From assembly GCA_024280015.1 (NCBI GenBank), contig JAJRQY010000026.1:1-64000 (forward strand): 64,000 nt of DNA. The letters run 5' to 3'. Source of the DNA: Actinomycetes bacterium. GTDB lineage: Bacteria > Actinomycetota > Acidimicrobiia > Acidimicrobiales > SZUA-35. Of the stretch, positions 9,545-16,728 are shown one piece after another. Numbering within the stretch: position 1 is the first letter of the stretch; the number at the start of each line of letters is the position of its first letter. Made by a program: the position numbers and the translations under genes. The notes beneath the pieces were generated by a model that searched no databases, was not told where the DNA came from, and was given only the letters and a program-made list of their open reading frames with translations.

Positions 9545-9915
9545 TCTGCCTCCTTTCTGTGTCTGTGTTCTCAGTTAGGGCTATTGCCCGACAGAGACTA
9601 GACATAGTTTCTGCTGCCGGGGTGCTATTCCGACAAGGTCGCGACGGTGGCTGAGACTGGTCGCTCCGGCCCGACCCAAGTGGCCTCAGGACGGCGACCT
9701 AGTGAAGCGCTCGTGTGAGCTGGCGAGAGCGAGTGATGTACTCATCGGGTTTTTACGATTGGGGGACCGCTAATAGATTTACACGTGATGCGACATCATT
9801 GTTGCTGAGGTACTACTCTAATTGGAGTGACAGGGGCTACCCCTTGTTCCGGAGGTGTGGGTGGTGGGAATCGCCCCTCGCGATCCACACCTCCATTCTT
9901 GTAGTGCAGCCCGTG
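9545..9915. other. Gene-free stretch between the TSUP permease and DsbA-like genes
   Basis: No convincing gene is present. An open frame on the plus strand from 9715 runs antisense through the DsbA-like gene and lacks family features. The only structure seen is the compound inverted repeat listed separately at 9851-9894. The permease ribosome site lies at its left end. Confidence 0.6.
9851..9894 (-). repeat. Compound inverted repeat downstream of the DsbA-like gene
   Basis: Perfect 10-base arms GGAGGTGTGG (9851-9860) and CCACACCTCC (9885-9894) enclose a second hairpin ATCGC/GCGAT (9870-9874 and 9880-9884) stacked directly on the right arm. On the minus strand it lies 20 bases after the DsbA-like stop, so it may end that transcript, although no T-run follows. 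Confidence 0.55.
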
Positions 9916-10530
9916 CTACGCGAAGCAGCGATTGATGAGTTCATCCATCGCTGGCTGGTCGACGTTGACCTTGAGATGCCCGTCAACCTTGCTGATGTCA
10001 AGGACTGGACAGAATTGGGAATCGTCGTCGATGAAGAAATGAGGCGAGCCAACGGCCCCTCGCTCTTGACCTCGTGTGTATTCGCTAAGAACTTGATCTT
10101 CGGTTCCGAGACTGGTGAGACCGTGCTGCTCGGCGATTGCTTGCAGCACGGCGGTGTCCGCGACATCTTGACCGTTCTCAAAGAGGGCTCGGCGAACAGC
10201 CATTGCAACCTTTTCACCGGTTTGGTCATCAAGGTCGTAGGCGGCGGCGGTGAGAGCAAGGCTGGGCATCGAAGATGCCGGAAAGTTTGCCGCTCGGAAG
10301 CCTGTGAAGAGATCTGGAGCTATTTGAGGGGCGATCTCGTCGATCTCGTGACCAATGAAGATGCCCTCCACCGGCTCATTGTTGACCAATTCCAAGGGCC
10401 AGCTTCTGATCTGAAGGTGCACGTCGTCGCGACCAAGACTGGCTCGCTTCTCCATGAGACGGGTAAGACCGACGTAGGCGAACGGGCAGACGACGTCGGC
10501 GTAGATCTCGATTTTTGGCATAGGGGACAA
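9916..10530 (-). CDS. DsbA family (FrnE-like) thioredoxin-fold protein
   Basis: A 204-residue protein with the DsbA/FrnE layout: a short strand IEIYADVVCPFAYVG leading into the active-site helix, a helical insert, and the cis-Pro loop GAVGSPHFFID near residue 165. FrnE-type proteins usually carry a CxxC or CPWC active site. Here the site reads CPFA, so only one of the two cysteines is present and classic disulfide exchange is unlikely; a glutathione-S-transferase kappa-like or isomerase-like chemistry is possible. There is no signal peptide, so it should be cytosolic. It is followed by the compound hairpin at 9851-9894. Confidence 0.8.
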   Translation of the reverse strand: MSPMPKIEIYADVVCPFAYVGLTRLMEKRASLGRDDVHLQIRSWPLELVNNEPVEGIFIGHEIDEIAPQIAPDLFTGFRAANFPASSMPSLALTAAAYDLDDQTGEKVAMAVRRALFENGQDVADTAVLQAIAEQHGLTSLGTEDQVLSEYTRGQERGAVGSPHFFIDDDSQFCPVLDISKVDGHLKVNVDQPAMDELINRCFA

Positions 10531-10978
10531 TCTACTTGGTCGGCATCACGACGGACACCGATGGTTATTTACGACCAGTGAGCCCTGCCTCGCGATGCGA
10601 TCATGTGGTCCTGTCATGAGGTTCTATGAACTTTCTCAGTGCTCATGCGTCATGATGTTGACGCAGTCCTCCACTGACTGCGTCCCCGGCCTCTTTGACG
10701 GCGGTTCGCGTGGACGTCGGTGTGGGTCGGGTGCCGACGGCGGCTCCCGACCCATCCTGGCTCTTTCAGTCAAACCTTGGGAACTCCCGAGGCCCGCTGG
10801 GTGTGGTTGTGAGCGCTAGCGAGGCTCTGGGGCTGGATGAAGGTATGGCCGCCCACTAGTCATGTCACGATGTTGTGAGCGCGGGCGTGGGTTTGGGTGA
10901 AGGTATGGCTGCCCGCTAGTAATGTCACGATGTTGTGAGCGCTAGCGAGCAACTCGAATTTCGCCGCAGGCGAAAACG
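10531..10978. other. Gene-free stretch before tmRNA, with tandem repeats
   Basis: I see no credible gene. A plus-strand open frame at 10595-10819 has Cys/Gly/Ser-rich composition and no ribosome site. The right half holds an imperfect 60-base tandem repeat (listed separately). A short hairpin TTTCGCC-GCA-GGCGAAA at 10959-10975 lies just beyond the tmRNA 3' end and could help end that minus-strand transcript. Confidence 0.6.
10801..10948. repeat. Imperfect tandem repeat, about 60-66 base period
   Basis: The motif GTTGTGAGCGC recurs at 10806, 10872 and 10932. The segment running from TGAAGGTATGGC through ACTAGT-like and TGTCACGATGTTGTGAGCGC is repeated at 10838 and 10898 with exactly 60 bases between copies and only a few substitutions. 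About two and a half copies are present. It is non-coding and borders the tmRNA gene. Function is unknown. Confidence 0.8.
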
Positions 10979-11370
10979 TGGAGCTGGGGGGAATCGAACC
11001 CCCGTCCGCCAAGGAGTCACCGCACTTGCTACGACCATTCCCGAGACATCGATGTTGTGGTCATCGCGTTGCCGGGTCAGCGGCCTGCTACGAGAGCAAG
11101 CACGACCACATAGTCTTTCCTAAGCGTCAGGGGTCTTTGCCTCCTGTCAATGGTCTCTCCCATTGTCCACCACTGCTTCTGTTGCCGGGTTGCAGTGATC
11201 AGACCCCGCGTGACCTCACGGCTCGCAGTTTTCCTCTGTACTACCTAATAATTAGGCGGCAAGAGCGAAGTCAGCCTTATTGGCGCTTCTATAAAGCCCT
11301 GTTTAACGAGTCTGAGCAACTCGGGTCGCATGTACGACTTCTCGTCTCGACGTCGAAACCGGTCAGCCCC
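10979..11370 (-). ncRNA. ssrA: Transfer-messenger RNA (tmRNA)
   Basis: tmRNA rescues ribosomes stalled on broken mRNAs and tags the peptide for proteolysis. On the minus strand the 5' end reads GGGGCTGACCGGTTTCGAC, the canonical tRNA-like start, and the 3' end reads GGGGGTTCGATTCCCCCC then AGCTCCA. The 5' GGGGCUG pairs with the 3' CAGCUCC to form the acceptor stem. The next templated bases are CG, so the 3' CCA is not fully encoded and must be added. The tag frame ends in LAA as expected. Length is about 392 bases, normal for the one-piece type. smpB, which usually sits nearby in Actinobacteria, is not in this window. Confidence 0.96.
11252..11284 (-). other. tmRNA proteolysis-tag reading frame, ANKADFALAA
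   Basis: Within ssrA the minus strand reads GCC AAT AAG GCT GAC TTC GCT CTT GCC GCC TAA. This gives the tag ANKADFALAA with the ALAA C-terminus recognised by ClpXP-type proteases. The first codon GCC is the likely resume codon. It is followed at once by a second in-frame-independent stop region (TTATTAG). Confidence 0.9.
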
Positions 11371-11410
11371 GGGTTTCGAAGAGACGAAGACCTCACCAAC
11401 AGTTTCCATG

Positions 11411-11438
11411 ATGGTGGATCAGACGTTTCTTCTGTCAA
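11411..11438 (-). promoter_or_regulatory. Possible ssrA promoter
   Basis: On the minus strand a perfect -35 hexamer TTGACA (11438-11433) is followed after 16 bases by CACCAT (11416-11411), a weak -10. A start near 11405 would give a precursor with about 35 extra bases, which fits 5' processing by RNase P. The weak -10 keeps this tentative. Confidence 0.35.
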
Positions 11439-11657
11439 GTAGCACGCCCGAAGGCTTGGTCAGTCTATCGGCAACGTTGAGTGAGTTGAGGGTGAGGTGA
11501 GACGGACTTGCGAGAATCGGTCGCGGTCGGTCATCCAGGTTGTGTGGGTTGGCGGTGAGGATCTTGGTTCAACATGTCAAACCACATCCCAGCTCAGGTT
11601 CATCGTTACTCGTGCCGATGCTCTCTCTAGGACTACTGCAAGATCTAGGGGATTCCG

Positions 11658-12152
11658 GTGAAGAGAAGCTTTGTCAAGGTCGCGAGAATGCGTATTGAAG
11701 ATGTGGGCGTTGGCGATGTTGTCAACCGGGAACCCGATTCTCAAACTGGCTGGTTCGAGGTGGCAGAGACGACGTCGCTCTTCAACGATGACATCCAACT
11801 TGCCGACCGAACAGAACTCCTCACGATCTCGGGACCATTTTTCACAATCGTCGGCGTTCAGTTCGTGAGTGAAGCTGAGGTCCCGGACCAGCCTCCAAGC
11901 CCATTATCTCCTGCTGCCAGTGAGAGCGAAGATGAGGGTGAAGACGAGGGTGCTGCTGAGCAGTCCTCTGAGCCTGACCAACCAGCTCAGTCGAGCCAAC
12001 CTGCTCAGTCGAGCCAACCTGCTCAGTCCGGCCAGCTGGCTCGCGTTGACGAGGAATATGGTGACCAATCTCATGCCGAGAAGGGTGCTCTGCCCCAGCT
12101 ACCGTCAAGGCAGCCTTCTTCGCCATCAGGGGTCGGAGCCCTTGTTAGCTAA
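11658..12152 (+). CDS. Hypothetical protein with QPAQSS tandem repeats
   Basis: I do not recognise this 164-residue protein. The first 70 residues look like a compact beta-rich domain (MRIEDVGVGDVVNREPDSQT...ELLTISGPFFTIVGVQFV) that could bind or scaffold. The rest is an acidic and Ser/Gln/Pro-rich tail with three near-perfect QPAQSS hexapeptides around residues 111-128. There is no signal peptide or membrane segment. The start is GTG at 11658, supported by AGGGGA at 11646-11651 six bases upstream; an ATG at 11688 is the alternative. It converges with the pseudokinase gene, 15 bases from its end. Confidence 0.6.
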   Translation: MKRSFVKVARMRIEDVGVGDVVNREPDSQTGWFEVAETTSLFNDDIQLADRTELLTISGPFFTIVGVQFVSEAEVPDQPPSPLSPAASESEDEGEDEGAAEQSSEPDQPAQSSQPAQSSQPAQSGQLARVDEEYGDQSHAEKGALPQLPSRQPSSPSGVGALVS

Positions 12153-12167
12153 GGATCCGCTAGTCCT

Positions 12168-13634
12168 CTAGATGTCAAGGTCAAGGCCCGGGATTGGAGG
12201 CAAGGTAAAGGTCGGAACGGTAAAGCTTGGAACAGTCGGGGCTGTTGTCGGAGGCTTGGTCGGTTCCGGTTTTGGTTCGGTAGTCGCCGGAGTCGATGAT
12301 GTCGGACCAGGCTTGATGGTGACCACCGATGTAACGGTCGTTGCAGGCACCGTGGTCGACACGGTCGGCGGGGCCAACGTTGTTGGCGGCCGGGTTGTTG
12401 GTGGGCGGGTTGTTGGTGGGCGGGTTGTCGCCGGTCGGGTTGTTGGCGGTCGAGCAGTCTGCTTGGTTGTTGGCCGTGGTTTCGATGTCGGGCTAGGAGA
12501 GACTGGCTGGGTCGTGGTCGAGGACGGGGCCTCTGTTGTTGTCGAAGACGATTCAGGCAGCGACGTCAGACTTGTTGTGACTTGTTCTCGCTCCGTTGTC
12601 GTTTCGGGAACAGTTGTCGTTCCCAGGATTTTGATCTGTGGCTCCTTGTGAATTTCTGCTGGGGAGCGGGAGGTCGCGAATGCGCCAATTGCTCCGATTC
12701 CGAGAAGGATGACAGCAACAATGGCAACACGAGGCACAAGCCCGAAGCTGACTCGTGATCCGGCGTTTTGAACAGCGGGAATAAAGGCAGGCTGATGATC
12801 GGAGAGCTCGATTGGAGGCGTCGCCGTCTGCAAGTCCAGCAAGAAGGTCGTTGCGTCGGGGTGACGATCTTGTGGACGCTTGGAAATCGCCTGCCGAACA
12901 ACGTCGCGAATCTCAAGTGGGATGTGCTCGCCCAATTCGATCGGGACCTCGTTGCCGATCCGTTCAGACAATTCGGAGAAGCTGGCCACCCCGGCGAATG
13001 GAGCCGAGCCCAAAAGGCTGGCGTAGAGGGTCATTCCTAACCCGTAGACATCGCTTCGTTGTCCTACTGGTTCGCCTTGCAGAACCTCGGGGGCGAGATA
13101 GTGCTGATGAATCGCTAGCGGTTCAGGATCGACCGGGAGTTGAAAATCGTGATTGAAACTGGCGAGACCGAAGTTGGTGATGACGGTTTCTTTGCCAAGA
13201 GCAACTCGGATAGTCGTTGGGTCAAGCTGACCGTGTACGAGTCCAGCCTGGTGGATCTGGCTGACACTCCGAGCGACATCGGTGAGGGTCTCGACCGAGG
13301 AGCGCCATGTTTTTGTCGTGGAGGGCTGGAGATCGTCTTGAAGCGCATGTCGAACCTGGTTGGGAACGATGAGAAAGGTTCGACCGCTCTCTGATCGACC
13401 TATTTCCAGAGGGCGCTCAACCTGAGAACTCACCATGGCCTGGTCCAGCAGAGTGAACTGGTCTTTGAGGGACTCATGAAGTTGACGCTTGCTCGCCGTC
13501 TCATGAACCTTGAGTAAGACCGCCTCGCCAAGAATCTTGTGATCAGCGGTTGAGACGCGCCAAAAACCCTCAAGCTCTTGCTCGTCAATATTCTCTAAAT
13601 TTTGAACGCCCAGTTGCTCCACGTAGCTATCCAC
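12168..13634 (-). CDS. Membrane-anchored Ser/Thr protein kinase-like protein, predicted pseudokinase
   Basis: A 488-residue protein with a kinase fold (about residues 20-272), one membrane segment (about 299-320) and an outer tail of about 170 residues made of Thr/Pro repeats (TTRPP units). The layout copies PknB-type receptor kinases, but catalytic residues are lost: the HRD loop reads HGQ (134-136), the following Lys is Asp and the Asn is Thr (HGQLDPTT), DFG reads NFG (154-156), and no glycine-rich loop is visible. Structural residues remain (APE at 181-183, SDVYGLG at 194-200). So it probably binds partners and does not phosphorylate. The start is GTG at 13634. A PASTA domain is absent, so the ligand is unclear. 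Confidence 0.85.
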   Translation of the reverse strand: MDSYVEQLGVQNLENIDEQELEGFWRVSTADHKILGEAVLLKVHETASKRQLHESLKDQFTLLDQAMVSSQVERPLEIGRSESGRTFLIVPNQVRHALQDDLQPSTTKTWRSSVETLTDVARSVSQIHQAGLVHGQLDPTTIRVALGKETVITNFGLASFNHDFQLPVDPEPLAIHQHYLAPEVLQGEPVGQRSDVYGLGMTLYASLLGSAPFAGVASFSELSERIGNEVPIELGEHIPLEIRDVVRQAISKRPQDRHPDATTFLLDLQTATPPIELSDHQPAFIPAVQNAGSRVSFGLVPRVAIVAVILLGIGAIGAFATSRSPAEIHKEPQIKILGTTTVPETTTEREQVTTSLTSLPESSSTTTEAPSSTTTQPVSPSPTSKPRPTTKQTARPPTTRPATTRPPTTRPPTTRPPTTLAPPTVSTTVPATTVTSVVTIKPGPTSSTPATTEPKPEPTKPPTTAPTVPSFTVPTFTLPPIPGLDLDI

Positions 13635-13717
13635 CTAGCAAATTCTGACCCCGGAGCATTCTACGCCGAGTGGGCGAGGTTTTGATGGCAGGGGCTGGTG
13701 AACGGTAGGGTTTTCCC

Positions 13718-14452
13718 ATGAACAAGAGGCTTGCCATCATCACCGGAGCATCCAGCGGGATCGGCCAAGCTATTGCTGCCTCGGCCAAGCAGGGTGGTGC
13801 GACTGTTGCCACCTGTAGTCGTCGTGATATTGCGAACCAGCAGCATCTTTCTCTCGATCTTGGACAACCCGAGTCCTGGATAGTGTTTGACAATTGGATC
13901 ACCGGTCTGATCTCGGACGAATCCTGGCAAGAAATCGTCTTGATACATGCGGCTGCGACCATCGAGCCGATTGGGTTCTCCGGACAAGTGGATGTCGCCA
14001 ATGCCACTTCGGCGGTCTTGCTAAACGCTGTCAGCCCACTCCTCATCGGCGATAGCTTCCTCCGGTCGGTGGCCCAGAGTGCACCAGAAGGCCAGTCGGC
14101 AGTCTTGATGCAGGTCTCTTCTGGTGCAGGCAAGCGTCCGTTCCCTGGATGGGCCACCTATTGTGCGGCTAAAGCAGGGGTCGATATGTGGGTACGGACC
14201 GTTGCGCTCGAACAGGCTGAACTCGGTACCGGGGTCCGGGTATTGTCCATTGGCCCCGGGGTCGTCGCCACAGGCATGCAGGCATCGATCCGGTCCAGTT
14301 CGGCTGCTGAATTTCCCCAGGTCCAGCAGTTCCGTGAGCTTCACGATGATGGGAAGCTAGCCAGCCCCGAATCAGTCGGAGCAAAGCTGTGGGAGATAGC
14401 CATTGGATCAGCTTGGGAGTCCGGCTCAGTCATGGACATCAAGGATTTCTAA
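13718..14452 (+). CDS. Short-chain dehydrogenase/reductase, sepiapterin/benzil reductase-like
   Basis: A 244-residue classical SDR enzyme, NAD(P)H-dependent and cytosolic. The cofactor loop TGASSGIGQAIA is at residues 10-21, and the catalytic Tyr/Lys are in YCAAKAG near residue 149. An arginine cluster CSRRD after the second strand suggests NADPH preference. The pattern of short alpha-beta spacing and WATYCAAKAGVDMWVRTVALEQ resembles the sepiapterin reductase/benzil reductase group. The substrate cannot be inferred. It is divergent from the pseudokinase gene with about 80 bases between them. Confidence 0.85.
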   Translation: MNKRLAIITGASSGIGQAIAASAKQGGATVATCSRRDIANQQHLSLDLGQPESWIVFDNWITGLISDESWQEIVLIHAAATIEPIGFSGQVDVANATSAVLLNAVSPLLIGDSFLRSVAQSAPEGQSAVLMQVSSGAGKRPFPGWATYCAAKAGVDMWVRTVALEQAELGTGVRVLSIGPGVVATGMQASIRSSSAAEFPQVQQFRELHDDGKLASPESVGAKLWEIAIGSAWESGSVMDIKDF

Positions 14453-14473
14453 GCGGCATTCTTCCGCGCACTG

Positions 14474-14857
14474 CTAGGTACGAACAAGACCTTCAGGCTG
14501 AGTGGGTGTTCGGATCCAGATGAACCAGGAGCCGATCAGCCCACAGAGTACGACGATGAACTTGACCGGAATGATGTCGATGGCGAAGGTGACGCTCAAG
14601 ATGATGGAAAGCCACATCATGAAAGTGGCCCGGATCTTGATGGACTTGCGCATTCCCAGCCCAGCTCGGTAGTCGCTAACCAGAGGACCAATTGTTGGGA
14701 GGTCCAGTATCCATCGCTCAAATCGGGGGCTACTGCGAGAGAAACAGCCAGCGGCGAAGACAAAAAACCCAGTTGCTGGTAGGCCCGGCAGCAAGATGCC
14801 CAGGCCACCGAAGGCGACGCAGATCCAGCCGAGGACAAACCACAATGCTCGGATCAC
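14474..14857 (-). CDS. DUF454 (YbaN) family inner-membrane protein
   Basis: A 127-residue membrane protein of unknown role. It shows the family start GWICVAFGGLGILLPGLPATGFF, with two N-terminal hydrophobic segments, the conserved CFSRSSPRFERWILD patch, and two C-terminal segments (MMWLSIILSVTFAIDI and FIVVLCGLIGSWF). The start is GTG at 14857. It is convergent with the SDR gene (21-base gap). No partner gene is evident. Confidence 0.85.
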   Translation of the reverse strand: MIRALWFVLGWICVAFGGLGILLPGLPATGFFVFAAGCFSRSSPRFERWILDLPTIGPLVSDYRAGLGMRKSIKIRATFMMWLSIILSVTFAIDIIPVKFIVVLCGLIGSWFIWIRTPTQPEGLVRT

Positions 14858-14961
14858 GCTGATACCGCAACCGTCGTTGTCAGTCGATTTCGCTGGTCCA
14901 CCAACGCAGTGTGCCTCAGATTGAGCCGACAGGCTGTCGGAATCACGGTCACTGGCCCGGC

Positions 14962-15672
14962 CTAGGGCCTTGACCGGAAGAGAATATCGAAGATCCGGAG
15001 GTCGCTAAGGTTGATCGCAGCCGAATCCGTCCTCGACGCTTCCGAGCGGATGGACCGGACCAGTTCCCGCGTGTCCTGATCAAGTGCCGATTTCCAACGA
15101 AGCCACCAGGTTTCGTCCTTGGAGTAACCCAACGTCTTGCGAAGGATGCGGTCATCGATGGGGACGAGGCCTGGCCGCTTGGCTGCTAGCAGACGGGTGG
15201 TGTTCGCTTGCCCGATGTCACGGTGTCTCTGATCTCGTTTCTGGAGTGCCTTTCGGCCTTGCTTGGCTCGTTTGAGATTGGATGATAGGGCATCAGGACG
15301 AGACGGAATCTGGCTGGTCGGTCGACGAATGAGGTGGAACAGGTCGGCGATCTTCAAGATGGATTTTGGGTCGCAGTCTTGGAGGATGGCATTGACGGGA
15401 ACCTCCGCCAGGATTTCTGCGGTTAGCCACTGGCCTTCGTCGCTGAGCAACCAGGCCGCCGTCGGTGCAGGTACTGGGCGACCGAGCATCGAAACAGCAA
15501 CAAGGTCGGTTGCGGTGATCTGGGTTGGGTCACTCGTCCATGAAAGTCGGTCGAATTGGCCCCTGGTGGAACGAAGGTGGCTCACGATGTGAGTTGCTGG
15601 ATGGGTCACGCGCTGCAGGAGAGTGCCGGGATCTCGCCTGAAGCTGGCATTTGGAGCTGGCTCAGTCTTCAT
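14962..15672 (-). CDS. DUF6308 family protein
   Basis: A 236-residue cytosolic protein of unknown function. It matches my memory of the actinobacterial DUF6308 family through ITATDLVAVSMLGRPVP near residue 53 and the block TTRLLAAKRPGLVPIDDRIL near residue 160, which resembles a helix-hairpin or nuclease-like 'life-or-death' DNA-damage neighbourhood in other genomes only loosely. A basic central stretch (RAKQGRKALQKRDQRHRD) suggests nucleic-acid or phosphate contact. It lies 11 bases from the downstream lipoprotein gene on the same strand, so they may share a transcript with proS upstream. Confidence 0.7.
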   Translation of the reverse strand: MKTEPAPNASFRRDPGTLLQRVTHPATHIVSHLRSTRGQFDRLSWTSDPTQITATDLVAVSMLGRPVPAPTAAWLLSDEGQWLTAEILAEVPVNAILQDCDPKSILKIADLFHLIRRPTSQIPSRPDALSSNLKRAKQGRKALQKRDQRHRDIGQANTTRLLAAKRPGLVPIDDRILRKTLGYSKDETWWLRWKSALDQDTRELVRSIRSEASRTDSAAINLSDLRIFDILFRSRP

Positions 15673-15683
15673 TGGGCTCCAGA

Positions 15684-16712
15684 TTAGCGAAGCTGGAGTG
15701 AGTATGTTCGCTGGATGTTTTGGCTGAACTGGGAAACGGCCTCGTTAGCGTCCTCCAGGCGCATGGTGAGATCAGATGTCGACTGCAGTTCATAGAGGGC
15801 GAATGGGACCGTGCTGCTCCAGCTCAACTGACCTAGGAGCTGGGTAGAGCCAGTCAGCAGGGTGGCTGGTCCGTTGGAGAGCCGAATGTCACCAAGGTGG
15901 TAGTCAACGATGATTTCAACCTCAGCGATTGCCACCCGATCGTTGATGTCGGTAATTGTTGCCCGGCTGGACACAGTAGCCGGAAGGCCGCCAGTCAGGG
16001 TTTGGATTGATGTTGTCCAGATGGCTCCTTGGCCCAGGTCCTCAGGTGGTATTGGTATCTGGGCCAATGCCAGGGCATCAGCAAAGCCGGTGAGTGTTTC
16101 CACCGTCGACAATTCGTTGAGCCCGGGTTGGATCTCCTGCACCCTTTTGTTGAGGTGTATGTCGGAGGTCTGGTCAATCCAGAGTCCTTCGATGGAGGCC
16201 ATGTTTTGGGCTAAGTCGTTGAGAGCCCAACGAGGTCCAGTCCTCTCGTCGATATCTGTCTGGCCGATGGTTGACCGGACGGTGATCCGGTCGTTGTTGA
16301 CGGAATAGACCACCACATCTATGTCCGTACTGGCCCGCGTCACCACCGGCGGCTCAGGTGGGCTGTCAGCCACTGAGATGATCAGTGCCTTGTTGTCATC
16401 AAGGACGAGCTGGTTGGTGGAGTCCGGTTCTGTGCCGAGCAAGACCTGGAATCGAGGCTCTGCCCCCTGGCTGACAACGCTGAGTTCGTAGTCCGTCGCC
16501 TCAAACTGGGTGGTTGATGTGGTGGCTGGGGTCGCCGATGGCTCAGTCGTCGTTGTCGAAGACAGAGCGCTACCACCGCCTGCGGAGGCAGCCGAGGTGG
16601 GCGCTGAGTCCGCTTGAATTGCGGGGCGTTCGACGGTGCAGCTGGCACCTATGAAGGTGAGTGAGGCTAAGAGGAGCAACATCCGTGACCGGTCGCGGCC
16701 ACCGCCTGACAC
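15684..16712 (-). CDS. Predicted lipoprotein of unknown function
   Basis: An approximately 340-residue exported protein. A short basic n-region (GGGRDRSR), a hydrophobic core MLLLLASLTFIGA and the lipobox cysteine in GASC predict a lipoprotein. A Ser/Ala/Thr linker follows, then a beta-rich domain with WALNDLAQNMASIEGLWID and repeated strand-like segments. I do not recognise the domain. The start is uncertain: GTG at 16712 gives the best signal peptide, an ATG at 16682 is the minimal option, and an ATG at 16772 would overlap proS by 44 bases. It follows proS directly, so coupling with proS transcription is likely. Confidence 0.7.
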   Translation of the reverse strand: MSGGGRDRSRMLLLLASLTFIGASCTVERPAIQADSAPTSAASAGGGSALSSTTTTEPSATPATTSTTQFEATDYELSVVSQGAEPRFQVLLGTEPDSTNQLVLDDNKALIISVADSPPEPPVVTRASTDIDVVVYSVNNDRITVRSTIGQTDIDERTGPRWALNDLAQNMASIEGLWIDQTSDIHLNKRVQEIQPGLNELSTVETLTGFADALALAQIPIPPEDLGQGAIWTTSIQTLTGGLPATVSSRATITDINDRVAIAEVEIIVDYHLGDIRLSNGPATLLTGSTQLLGQLSWSSTVPFALYELQSTSDLTMRLEDANEAVSQFSQNIQRTYSLQLR

Positions 16713-16728
16713 TGCCGGGGAGGAGTGC

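Noticed and set aside
10595-10819. Plus-strand 74-residue frame
   Set aside because: Cys/Gly/Ser-rich low-quality composition, no ribosome site, adjoins the tandem repeat.
10935-11442. Plus-strand open frames over the tmRNA region
   Set aside because: They are antisense to a well-supported tmRNA with canonical ends and tag; the translation has no domain.
12172-12651. Gly/Val-rich plus-strand frame over the pseudokinase tail
   Set aside because: It is the antisense of the Thr/Pro-repeat tail, a usual artefact of repeats.
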